Source: Bradyrhizobium sp. CCBAU 051011
GTDB taxonomy: Bacteria > Pseudomonadota > Alphaproteobacteria > Rhizobiales > Xanthobacteraceae
DNA: 64,000 bases
Assembly (NCBI RefSeq): GCF_009930815.1
Contig: NZ_CP022222.1
Location: 5,622,501-5,686,500 of the forward strand
Direction: 5' to 3'
Both the position numbers and the translations under genes were made by a program. The notes beneath the pieces were generated by a model that was not told the origin of the DNA, made no database searches, and was given only the letters and a program-made list of their open reading frames with translations. Within the stretch, counting starts at the first letter, position 1, and every line of letters starts with the position of its first letter. This document shows positions 9,108 through 16,637 of this stretch, in pieces.

Positions 9108-9993
9108 ACACGTAAGCCTCGGCCCCACCCTTCGGTCTTACAGGAATCAAGAGATAGCGCACGCCGTTGTTTTCCTTAGGCGGGAATTTTCCTGCCCGGA
9201 TGTTGACCTGAATTGAAGGGAGCAGAAGCCGTGGCGCGGAGAGCGTCGCATCGCGCTTGGATCGCATCGCAACGAACTCGTCCTCCGTCACACCTTTCTT
9301 CACATGAATGTTCTTTTCGCATTGTTCTCTGACGGTCGTCTCCCACGCATATTGATCGCGGCCGGGAGCCTTGTAGTCATGGCACATGAAAAGTCGCGTT
9401 CCGGGTGGTAAAGCCTGCAAGCGCTTGATCGACCGATAGAGTTGGTGCGCATCGCCGCCGGGAAAATCTGCCCGTGCTGTCCCGTAATCCGGCATGAAAA
9501 GTGTGTCGCCTACAAATACCGCATCCTCAATCCTGTAGGAAATGTCTGCCGGTGTGTGACCGGGCGTGTAGAGAACTTCGGCCGCCAGGGTCCCGATAGC
9601 GAAGCGCTCGCCATCCCTGAACAGATGATCGAAATCGCTTCCGTCGGTCGCCAAATCGGTTGCATTGAAGACGGGCCGGAAAATCCGCTGAACGTCCTTG
9701 ATGTGTTCGCCAATTCCGATTCTGGCGCCAGTCCTCGCCTTTACAAAGGGCGCGCCGGATAGATGGTCGGCGTGAGCGTGGGTCTCCAGCACCCACTCGA
9801 TCGAATATTCGGCCTCATTGGCCGCATGTATGATCGCCTCGACGGAGTGCGTGTCGACCGTTCCGTCGTTTGGATCGAAATCGAGCACCGGGTCGATGAC
9901 GGCCGCCTTCTTCGTCGCCGGGTCCGCCACCAAGTAACTTACCGTATTGGTGGGTTCATCAAAGAAGGCTCGGATGATCGGCTGTTTTGTCAT
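9106..9993 (-). CDS. blh: MBL-fold persulfide dioxygenase-like hydrolase (ETHE1/Blh type)
   Basis: Metallo-beta-lactamase-fold enzyme of 295 aa. The start at 9993 (MTKQPIIRAFFDEPTN) has GGAGGT 7 nt upstream; a GTG three codons earlier is possible. The metal motif THAHADH is visible near residue 72, further ligands lie in YTPGHTPADISY and VGDTLFMPDYGTARADF, and CHDY comes later. These match the Blh/ETHE1 branch, which oxidises glutathione persulfide to sulfite. It is divergent from a BigR-like ArsR gene with a palindrome between them, the textbook bigR-blh layout. With rhodanese and the TSUP exporter it forms a persulfide-to-sulfite disposal route. Confidence 0.88.
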   Translation of the reverse strand: MTKQPIIRAFFDEPTNTVSYLVADPATKKAAVIDPVLDFDPNDGTVDTHSVEAIIHAANEAEYSIEWVLETHAHADHLSGAPFVKARTGARIGIGEHIKDVQRIFRPVFNATDLATDGSDFDHLFRDGERFAIGTLAAEVLYTPGHTPADISYRIEDAVFVGDTLFMPDYGTARADFPGGDAHQLYRSIKRLQALPPGTRLFMCHDYKAPGRDQYAWETTVREQCEKNIHVKKGVTEDEFVAMRSKRDATLSAPRLLLPSIQVNIRAGKFPPKENNGVRYLLIPVRPKGGAEAYV

Positions 9994-10030
9994 TGCTCGC
10001 ACCTCCGCAAAGAACTGAACGCATCCTATC

Positions 10031-10059
10031 TTGACATATATATTAGAGGAATCTAATTA
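10031..10059. promoter_or_regulatory. BigR-type operator overlapping a promoter
   Basis: A perfect inverted repeat ATTAGA-GGAA-TCTAAT lies at 10042-10057, between the divergent blh-like (start 9993) and arsR (start 10085) genes. It sits between TTGACA at 10031-10036 and a weak -10 TAATTA at 10054-10059 (17-bp spacing) of the rightward promoter. A repressor bound here would block that promoter and probably blh too. Known BigR boxes are AT-rich palindromes of this type. Confidence 0.65.
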
Positions 10060-10084
10060 AGCAAGGTCGAAATAAGGGTCGAGC

Positions 10085-10411
10085 ATGCCGTCCAAGATCT
10101 TCAGTCCACAAGGCATCGAAAAAGCTGCTGTGGAGGTCGCGGGCGTGCTTCGCGCGCTCGCCAACGAGCGGCGGCTGGTGATCCTCTGCAAGCTTGTCGA
10201 GCGGGGCGAGGCCAATGTGAATTCGCTTGCGGAGACCGTCGGCCTTTCTCAGTCAGCTCTCTCTCAGCATTTGGCAAAAATGCGTGAGGAGGGACTGGTG
10301 ACCTACCGCCGCGAGAGCCAGACGCTCTGGTATCGCATCGCCGACCCTAGGATCGAAGATCTCTTGGCCACCTTGCACACGCTCTACTGCAAACCACTCA
10401 ATCCACGCTGA
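10085..10411 (+). CDS. bigR: BigR-like ArsR-family regulator
   Basis: Winged-helix regulator of 108 aa. The recognition helix is LSQSALSQHLAKMREEGLV (about 55-73). It has the BigR/SqrR cysteine pair: one in LVILCKLVERGE (about residue 35) and one in LHTLYCKPL (about 102). It is divergent from the Blh-like persulfide dioxygenase and followed 16 nt later by a rhodanese. It is a paralogue of the ArsR at 3187-3519, with the same cysteine layout but clearly different sequence. Probable role: repressor of sulfide/persulfide detoxification that is released by persulfide (family knowledge plus context). Confidence 0.85.
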   Translation: MPSKIFSPQGIEKAAVEVAGVLRALANERRLVILCKLVERGEANVNSLAETVGLSQSALSQHLAKMREEGLVTYRRESQTLWYRIADPRIEDLLATLHTLYCKPLNPR

Positions 10412-10427
10412 ACCATGGAGTACAATC

Positions 10428-10739
10428 ATGTCGCTTCCGAAAATTGGACCTGCCGAAGCCTGGCGGCTTCTGAATCAAGGTGCAATCCTGGTAGATATCC
10501 GCGAGACAGATGAGCATGCCCGGGAGAAGATCACAGGGGCCCAGCACCTGCCGTTATCCAAGCTGGACGAGGCCAAGCTTGCGCTGGACGAAGGCAAGCC
10601 CGTCATCTTTCATTGCAAGAGCGGTGCGCGAACTGCGGGTAATGCGTCCCGGCTGGCACAGAAAGTAGGTGGCGCTTGCGAAGCCTTCGTCCTTGAAGGA
10701 GGCGTGGACGCCTGGAAAAAGGCAGGGCTGCCTTTGTAA
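10428..10739 (+). CDS. Rhodanese-like sulfurtransferase
   Basis: Single rhodanese domain of 103 aa. The active-site loop FHCKSGARTAGNA carries the catalytic cysteine (about residue 64) and the family opening ILVDIRETDEHAREKI is visible. It starts 16 nt after the bigR-like gene. Likely role: moving sulfane sulfur between persulfide, glutathione or sulfite alongside the Blh-like enzyme. Confidence 0.9.
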   Translation: MSLPKIGPAEAWRLLNQGAILVDIRETDEHAREKITGAQHLPLSKLDEAKLALDEGKPVIFHCKSGARTAGNASRLAQKVGGACEAFVLEGGVDAWKKAGLPL

Positions 10740-10961
10740 ACGAGGATCGTCAGCGCGCTGCCGCGCAAGTACGGATGACGCAGTAGTCTGGGCTGTTCGG
10801 AACCATTCCGGTCTGTTCGATGATGGTGGCCGCCGCGACTGGAGATTGCGGGATGCCCTGGATTCTCACGCGAGCACCTTGAATCAGCGCAGTCTACGGC
10901 AGCGCCCCACAAACTAAGGCCGCCCGATAATCACGGCAGCGGGCGGCTTGGAGTAGTCGTG

Positions 10962-11744
10962 ATGGTGTTGAATCTGACGCAAGCCGCGCTCGCGATCGCT
11001 TCCGGGTCCTTGGTTGGGTTCTCGCTCGGGGTGGTCGGTGGCGGTGGCTCGATCCTCGCGGTTCCGCTGCTGGTCTATGTCGTTGGGCTGGACAATCCGC
11101 ATGTTGCGATCGGAACCAGCGCGATCGCGGTTGCGCTGAACGCCGCGGCAAATCTCACGATGCACGCCCGGGCGGGAAATGTGAAGTGGCGTTGCGCGAG
11201 TGTCTTTGCGGCGGCCGGCGTCACCGGAGCATTCCTCGGTTCGACGCTAGGCAAGATGATGAATGGGCAACGGTTGCTGGCCCTGTTCGCCGTCCTGATG
11301 ATGGTGGTTGGCGCGTTGATGCTGCGAGACCGCTCATATAAGGGCGACCCCACTGTCAGGTTGTCGCCGGAGAACCTGCCGAAGCTGCTGGGGCTTGGCC
11401 TCCTGGTCGGTTTGCTGTCAGGGTTCTTCGGGATCGGTGGCGGGTTCCTCATCGTGCCTGCGCTGATGCTGGCAGCCGGGATGCCGATGCTCAACGCGAT
11501 CGGCTCATCACTCCTGTCTGTCACCACCTTCGGGCTGACCACGGCGGGAAACTATGCCTGGTCCGGTCTGATTGACTGGCCGGTTGGGGCGCTCTTCGTG
11601 GCAGGAGGCGTGCTCGGTGGATTGCTTGGCACGCGTGCGGCGAAATCGCTTGCCAGCCGCCGTGGCGCTCTGACGACAGCATTCGCGACGCTAGTCTTTG
11701 CAGTGGCTCTCTACATGCTGGTCCGCACCGTTAGCCTGATCTGA
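10962..11744 (+). CDS. TSUP-family permease (TauE/SafE sulfite exporter)
   Basis: Membrane protein of about 260 aa with eight or so hydrophobic helices. The two TSUP repeats are visible (GFSLGVVGGGGSILAVPLLVY near 20-40 and GLLSGFFGIGGGFLIVPALM near 150-170). Start is ATG 10962 or the adjacent GTG 10959. It lies 222 bp after the rhodanese on the same strand, so it may have its own promoter. Sulfite made by the persulfide dioxygenase is the plausible export substrate. Confidence 0.85.
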   Translation: MVLNLTQAALAIASGSLVGFSLGVVGGGGSILAVPLLVYVVGLDNPHVAIGTSAIAVALNAAANLTMHARAGNVKWRCASVFAAAGVTGAFLGSTLGKMMNGQRLLALFAVLMMVVGALMLRDRSYKGDPTVRLSPENLPKLLGLGLLVGLLSGFFGIGGGFLIVPALMLAAGMPMLNAIGSSLLSVTTFGLTTAGNYAWSGLIDWPVGALFVAGGVLGGLLGTRAAKSLASRRGALTTAFATLVFAVALYMLVRTVSLI

Positions 11745-11825
11745 GAGGCAAAGCGCGCCAATCGGGCGGACCAGCTTGGTTTTGGCAGTCGATGACGCAA
11801 CCGCGGGAGCAGTTTGCGATCTATT

Positions 11826-11839
11826 TTGCGCCAAATCAA
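11826..11839. promoter_or_regulatory. FixK-type box upstream of the DUF6064 gene
   Basis: TTGCGCCAAATCAA fits TTG(A/C)-N6-(T/G)CAA. It is 55 nt from the DUF6064 start. The broken DUF6064 copy at 24525-24794 has a similar box at exactly the same distance. Confidence 0.5.
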
Positions 11840-11894
11840 AATACTCTCGTCAACAGGGGCCATGTAGCAATAAACATAAGCATAGGGCCGATCC

Positions 11895-12551
11895 ATGCTG
11901 CCCTTTACAGTCGAGCAATTCCTGGCGGTGTTCGTAAACTACAACAATGCCATCTGGCCGAGCCAGATCGCAGCATATCTGCTCGGCGGTATCTCTGTTG
12001 CATTACTCTTTTGGAAAACACGAGAAGCAGATCGTGCAATCGCCGGTATTTTGGTGGTGGCGTGGCTATGGACCGGTGTTGGCTATCATGGACTTTCGTT
12101 TTCCGTGATCAACAAGGCGGCGTATCTTTTTGCTGCGCTGTTCATTGTTCAAGGCTGCTGTCTCTTCTATGCTGGCGTATATCGTCATCAAATTAGTTTT
12201 GGCCTACGGCCGGACCTAGCGACTTGGGTAGGCGCGGCGTTCGTCGTGTACGCCGCGATTGTCTATCCATTGATAGGCGTGGCAACTGGCCATCATTATC
12301 CCGAGATGCCAATGTTTGGCGTCACGCCGTGCCCGGTAACAATTTTCACGCTCGGAATGCTTCTATTGACGGTCCGCCCCGTACCGCGCTTGCTCTTTGT
12401 TATTCCGTTTGCTTGGTCTTTGATTGGCGGCAGTGCCGCCATTCTCCTCAATGTACCGCAAGACTGGTTTCTGCTCCTCAGCGGCTGCATCGCTGTACCG
12501 CTAATGGTTTTTCGAGACAGACCGCCGACAGAGGGCGCTCGGATAGCTTGA
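11895..12551 (+). CDS. DUF6064 family integral membrane protein
   Basis: Protein of 218 aa with about six or seven hydrophobic helices and the family N-terminus MLPFTVEQFLAVFVNYN. No catalytic motif is evident. Preceded by a FixK-type box and followed by 75 bp before the convergent sensor-kinase gene. A truncated, frameshifted paralogue is found at 24525-24794 on the other strand. Function unknown; family members occur in low-oxygen and stress islands of Bradyrhizobium relatives. Confidence 0.8.
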   Translation: MLPFTVEQFLAVFVNYNNAIWPSQIAAYLLGGISVALLFWKTREADRAIAGILVVAWLWTGVGYHGLSFSVINKAAYLFAALFIVQGCCLFYAGVYRHQISFGLRPDLATWVGAAFVVYAAIVYPLIGVATGHHYPEMPMFGVTPCPVTIFTLGMLLLTVRPVPRLLFVIPFAWSLIGGSAAILLNVPQDWFLLLSGCIAVPLMVFRDRPPTEGARIA

Positions 12552-12626
12552 AGAAAAGTTTTCGATTTTATGAGCGCTAACTGGTATCGCGGCAACTTCG
12601 GGCAGGATGCTTTGGCACGAGCCATT

Positions 12627-14024
12627 TTATCGAGGCAATACAATTCGGGCACGGAGGCCAGTGGTTGCCCTGTTGCTCAGGACGAGTTCGCCTCGGTGGG
12701 CCTGCACAATCGATCTGGTAATCGCCAGACCCAGGCCAACTCCGCCGGTCTCGCGGTTTCGGGATTCTTCAAGACGATAGAACGGATCGAACACCCGCGC
12801 CAGCTCTTCCCGGGGAATTCCGGGACCTTCATCATCAATCAGGATTTCGATCGTTTCCGGCGTCGTTTGGATAGCTACGCTTGCTGTCTTGCCGTACTTG
12901 ACCGCATTGTCGAGGAGGTTGCGGATCGCTCGCTTCAAGACGTCAGGCCGGCAGTCGTACACAATCGATTCGACTGGCGCCATTTTGACGGGCATGCCGG
13001 CGTCGGCCATGTCATCGACTATGCTCTGGACAAGCGCTGCAATGTCGGTGGGACGCCGTAGATCGGTTGCGGCCTCGTCTCGGGCGAACTGCAGAGTTAC
13101 GCCGACCATCGAGTCCATTTCAGCGATGGTGGCCAGCATCTTATCGCGCTCCTGCTCATTTTGAACGTTTTCGGCGCGCAGACGTAACAGCGTCAAAGGC
13201 GTACGCAGATCGTGCGAGATCGCCGCCAACATGCGCGTCCGGCTTTCGATCAGGCTGCGTAGCCGGGCCTGCATTGTGTTGAACGCGCGCGCAGCTTGAC
13301 GTGTCTCGATCGTGCCAGTCTCTGGCATGGGCGAAGCATTCAAGTCATTGCCGAGCCGTTCGGCAGCTGCCGACACTTCGGCAAGCGGCGCTGACACGCG
13401 GCGCACCGCCCATACCGAGACCGCGAGAATAACGATTGCCATAATCCCCATCGAAAGCAGGAACTGGCGCGAAAAACCTGAGCCGCTCTCCGGCAGGGCG
13501 GTCGCGAAGGAAAGCCATTGGCCATCGGGCAGTGGGACCGCGACCTGCAAATCACGGAAGCCTCCGAATCTACCGAAGCCGTGCAATCCGTGCATCATCG
13601 GACCTCGCCCCATCATCGGATGTGGGCCGCCAAACAGGGGCGTGTCCGGCACCGATGCAGATACGCGCGGTTGTTGGCCCGGCGCCAGCGAAAGCTGATC
13701 GATAAGAAATTCCTTAATAGCCTCAGCAACAGGCCCTTCCTGGTCGCCCGGGATCAACGCAGGGGCTTGGGCCGAGAGTGAGACTTGAAACGTCTGGTCG
13801 CTCAGGCCAGCAACAATCCGTTCGCGCCACTCGCGTGGAGTGTCCTGCACCAGTTTCGCGAGATTCGTAATGCGTTGTGCGGCGGAAAATCCGCCGACTG
13901 CCCGCACGGCCTGCTCGCGGTCCAGCGTGTAAATCCATGATCCAACGAACAACGACACGATTAGACCGGCGACCAAGATCAGCAGGGTCTGGCCAAACAG
14001 GCTCTTGGGTAGAAACCCACTCAT
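12627..14024 (-). CDS. Sensor histidine kinase (EnvZ-like)
   Basis: Membrane kinase of 465 aa. TM1 is near residues 10-30, a periplasmic domain of about 150 aa contains a Met/Gly/His-rich stretch (MMGRGPMMHGLHGFGRFGG), and TM2 is near 190-208. HAMP follows, then HisKA with the phospho-acceptor in AISHDLRTPLTLLRLRAEN, and HATPase with NLLDNAVKYG, DDEGPGIP and GVGLGLAI. The start overlaps the response-regulator stop by 4 nt. The Met/His-rich sensor loop resembles the composition of the secreted protein at 14924. Metal (copper) sensing is therefore a reasonable guess, not shown. Confidence 0.92.
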   Translation of the reverse strand: MSGFLPKSLFGQTLLILVAGLIVSLFVGSWIYTLDREQAVRAVGGFSAAQRITNLAKLVQDTPREWRERIVAGLSDQTFQVSLSAQAPALIPGDQEGPVAEAIKEFLIDQLSLAPGQQPRVSASVPDTPLFGGPHPMMGRGPMMHGLHGFGRFGGFRDLQVAVPLPDGQWLSFATALPESGSGFSRQFLLSMGIMAIVILAVSVWAVRRVSAPLAEVSAAAERLGNDLNASPMPETGTIETRQAARAFNTMQARLRSLIESRTRMLAAISHDLRTPLTLLRLRAENVQNEQERDKMLATIAEMDSMVGVTLQFARDEAATDLRRPTDIAALVQSIVDDMADAGMPVKMAPVESIVYDCRPDVLKRAIRNLLDNAVKYGKTASVAIQTTPETIEILIDDEGPGIPREELARVFDPFYRLEESRNRETGGVGLGLAITRSIVQAHRGELVLSNRATTGLRARIVLPR

Positions 14025-14743
14025 TTGCGGCTCACATCAGGCGTGAACATGTAGCCGCCGCCCCATATCGTCTTGATGATCTTGGGATCGCTGGGATCAA
14101 GTTCGAGCTTCTTGCGGAGTCGACTGACCTGGGTGTCGATACTGCGGTCGAGACCTGCAGCAGAGCGACCCCGTGCCAGATCGAGCAGTTGGTCGCGATT
14201 AAGCACCCGCTGCGGTCGCTCGACTAGCGCAATCAGCAGATCAAATTCACCGGTACTCAGCGGCACCGTGACACCATCATCGCGAAGGAGCGCGCGTAAG
14301 CCAGTATCCAGACCCCATCGGTCGAAATGGTAGCTCTTTGGGCGTGGCTCCGAATCCGCTTTGGATACGGTCTCCTTAGTGCGGCGCAGAACGGCTTTGA
14401 TCCGCGCGATCAGTTCGCGGCTGCCGAAGGGCTTCGAGAGGTAATCATCGGCCCCCATCTCCAGGCCGATGACGCGGTCGACTTCCTCGCCCTTGGCGGT
14501 CAGCATGATGATCGGGACATTCGATTCCGCGCGAAGCTTCCGGCAGAGCGATAATCCATCCTCGCCCGGCAGCATGAGATCGAGAAGTATGAGGTCGATC
14601 CGCCCGTCGGCCAGCATCTTTTGCATGGCGCGGCCGTCGGCCGCCGTACTGACCCGGAATCCCTCCTTGGTCAGCGCGCGCGAGACGAGATCGCGGATCT
14701 CGCGGTGGTCATCGACGATCAGGATGTGTGGCGCACCTTGCAT
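14021..14743 (-). CDS. OmpR-family response regulator
   Basis: Regulator of 240 aa. Receiver domain: acidic pair IVDDHREI, phospho-acceptor Asp in LILLDLMLPGEDG, MLTAKGEE, and Lys in DYLSKPFG. A C-terminal winged helix follows (VSRLRKKLELDPSDPKIIKTIWGGGYMF, quoted in two parts: VSRLRKKLELDPSD and IIKTIWGGGYMF). The ATG at 14743 (MQGAPHILIVDD) is preferred to an upstream TTG. It is translationally coupled to the kinase and divergent from the Met/Gly-rich protein gene at 14924, which is a natural target. Confidence 0.92.
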   Translation of the reverse strand: MQGAPHILIVDDHREIRDLVSRALTKEGFRVSTAADGRAMQKMLADGRIDLILLDLMLPGEDGLSLCRKLRAESNVPIIMLTAKGEEVDRVIGLEMGADDYLSKPFGSRELIARIKAVLRRTKETVSKADSEPRPKSYHFDRWGLDTGLRALLRDDGVTVPLSTGEFDLLIALVERPQRVLNRDQLLDLARGRSAAGLDRSIDTQVSRLRKKLELDPSDPKIIKTIWGGGYMFTPDVSRK

Positions 14744-14810
14744 CCCGGTAATATAGACCAAAGCATCCGCGGCGTTTTCGGAATGTGTGTCCGACTATGA
14801 CTGCCGGCGG

Positions 14811-14830
14811 CTTTGACAAGCTTTGTCACA
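14811..14830. promoter_or_regulatory. Tandem repeat, candidate response-regulator site
   Basis: Two adjacent 10-bp units, GCTTTGACAA and GCTTTGTCAC, lie in the gap between the divergent response regulator and the Met/Gly-rich gene. Ten-base tandem repeats are the usual binding pattern of OmpR-type regulators. The same bases also form an inverted repeat TGACAA-GCT-TTGTCA. Confidence 0.5.
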
Positions 14831-14923
14831 AAATGCCCCGCGGCTGAAAAACTTAGGTGAAATCCGGCCTCTCCAATGTCCAGAAGCAACGGACTCTCTG
14901 TTGCACAGGCATTGGAGATTCAG

Positions 14924-15622
14924 ATGAAGAAGGTTCTAGTTATCGGCGGCTTTGTAGCGGCTACCTTACTAGTCGGCGGCTGGGCTCTGGCGCAGTCAGC
15001 CGGTCATGGCCCGGGTGGAATGCGCGGTACGGGAATGGGTATGCACGGCCAGATGGGTCGGGGCATGCACGGCACGATGGGGCAAGGCATGCGGGGCCAA
15101 ATGGGTTCCGGCATGATGGGTATGGGCGCCAGAATGATGGGGATGAACGGAGGCTCCGCAACCATGGACGAGCGCCGCGACATCCATGGGCTTCTCTTCA
15201 ACCATGATCGTATCAAACGGACGGTGACGAATCTCCCGGACGGTATCCGCACGCTTACGGAATCGGACGACCCCGAGGTTGCGGCGACGATCAAAAAGCA
15301 CGTCGCAGATATGGGAAAACGGGTCGAAGAAGGACGTGATCCAGGCTTGCCCATCGAAAGCCCGGCGCTGCATTCGATCTTCCGGGAAAAGGATAAGATC
15401 AAGACCACGTATGAGACGACCGAGAACGGAATCGTCGTCGTCCAGACCTCGACCGACGCGACTGCCGTCAAGGCCCTTCAAGATCATGCCGCAGAGGTGA
15501 CCGATTTTGCCCAACGCGGGATGGTCGCAGCGCACGAGGTCATGATGAAGAACGGCGGTGGTATGACGGGGCGTGGGATGCATATGCGCGGTGCCCTGGC
15601 TGAACCGCAGCACCAACACTGA
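14924..15622 (+). CDS. Secreted Met/Gly/His-rich protein
   Basis: Exported protein of 232 aa. The ATG at 14924 has GGAG 6 nt upstream. A signal peptide is followed by cleavage after ALAQ (about residue 24). Residues 25-80 are a low-complexity stretch built from GMHGQMGRGMHG-like units rich in Met, Gly and His. A folded region follows (about 85-210: DIHGLLFNHDRIKRTV, then IKKHVADMGKRVEEG), and the tail is again Met/His-rich, ending QHQH. Met/His-rich periplasmic segments commonly bind copper or silver. The divergent two-component system with a similar sensor loop fits a metal role (inference). Confidence 0.75.
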   Translation: MKKVLVIGGFVAATLLVGGWALAQSAGHGPGGMRGTGMGMHGQMGRGMHGTMGQGMRGQMGSGMMGMGARMMGMNGGSATMDERRDIHGLLFNHDRIKRTVTNLPDGIRTLTESDDPEVAATIKKHVADMGKRVEEGRDPGLPIESPALHSIFREKDKIKTTYETTENGIVVVQTSTDATAVKALQDHAAEVTDFAQRGMVAAHEVMMKNGGGMTGRGMHMRGALAEPQHQH

Positions 15623-15796
15623 AGCCGATAACGGCACGGCACGCGACCTTGTGATCGTGTGCTGTGCTGGAAGGCCCGAACTGCGGGTGAAGGAAGTGCC
15701 TTTACGCAGGATCTCATGCGGAGGTTCTCGTTCGCTTCAACAGTATTGGCCGCGTGGAATTAGTCGCAATCCGCGGCGCCAAGATGGAGACTTGTC

Positions 15797-16380
15797 ATGT
15801 CTGCTAATCGATTTTTCCTGACCTTGATTGTCGCCGGCGGGGTTGCGACTGGTGCCATATTTGTCGGGACTAGTCTGGGTAAATCCGCGAACACGGAGCA
15901 CCTTGATCACGCCCGGCAAATGCGGGGCGTCAAAGCGGCGAAACCGACGATGCCGGGGCAGGAGGTCTTCGGCACGATCCAGGAGATCGTACATATCCTG
16001 GAAGCTGACTCCACCACCAACTGGTCAAAGGTAAATATTGCAGCACTACGCGAGCATCTGATCGATATGGACGAGGTGACAATGCGAGCCGTCACAACCA
16101 ACAGACGCTTGCCGACGGCATCGCAATCACGGTGACTGGCGAAGGCCGCACCCTTGATGCAATCAAGCGGATGGTGCCGGCTCACACCCATGAGCTAGCT
16201 GCGCTCGGTTGGCAGGCCAGAACCGAAGATCTGCCGAATGGTGTAAAGCTGGTGGTCACCACAAGCGATCCTCGCCAAGTCGTGAAGCTCAATGCGTTCG
16301 GCTTCATGGGCATCATGGTCCAGGGCGCCCATCATCAGATTCACCACCTCATGATGGCAAAGGGCGCCTTTGCGCACTGA
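15797..16380 (+). pseudogene. Secreted protein related to the Met/Gly-rich neighbour, one frameshift
   Basis: The frame from 15797 encodes an N-terminal signal/anchor (FFLTLIVAGGVATGAIFVG) and a domain up to VTMRAVTT, then is lost. The continuation QTLADGIAITVTGEGRTLDAIKRMVPAHTHEL reads in another frame (quoted in two parts: QTLADGIAITVTGEGR, then TLDAIKRMVPAHTHEL) and runs to the stop at 16380. Inserting one base near 16097 gives a single protein of about 194 aa. It ends in the His-rich run QGAHHQIHHLMM. The domain resembles that of the protein at 14924, so the two are probably paralogues. The indel could be real or a read error. Confidence 0.65.
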
Positions 16381-16637
16381 GGATCGCGACGCGGCGCCTA
16401 AAGGTCAGGGAGCTCCCTCAATTGGCTGCCACGAACGAGAGGCAGCTTTCGATCGAAGGATGAAGCGATTGATGCCGCATTTGATCCACCGCAACATTTG
16501 GTCTCCATCGCTTTGCTATGAAGATCACTGGCCTCCAGGGGCTCTTCTGTAGGGTAGCTACTGTCGGCATTCCGGTGCAGCGAGCCTGTCCGCGACGGCA
16601 TGTTGTCGCGTTGGTACTCAAATGAGGAGATGGGATC
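16381..16637. other. Intergenic, no gene seen
   Basis: About 257 bp upstream of the thiolase gene. Short frames here have no recognisable content. AATGAGGAGATGGGATC just before 16638 supplies the thiolase ribosome site. Confidence 0.4.

Noticed and set aside
14924..15140. Met/Gly-rich units as a DNA tandem repeat or CRISPR-like array
   Set aside because: The repetition is at protein level within one reading frame; DNA units vary in length and sequence, with no spacers.
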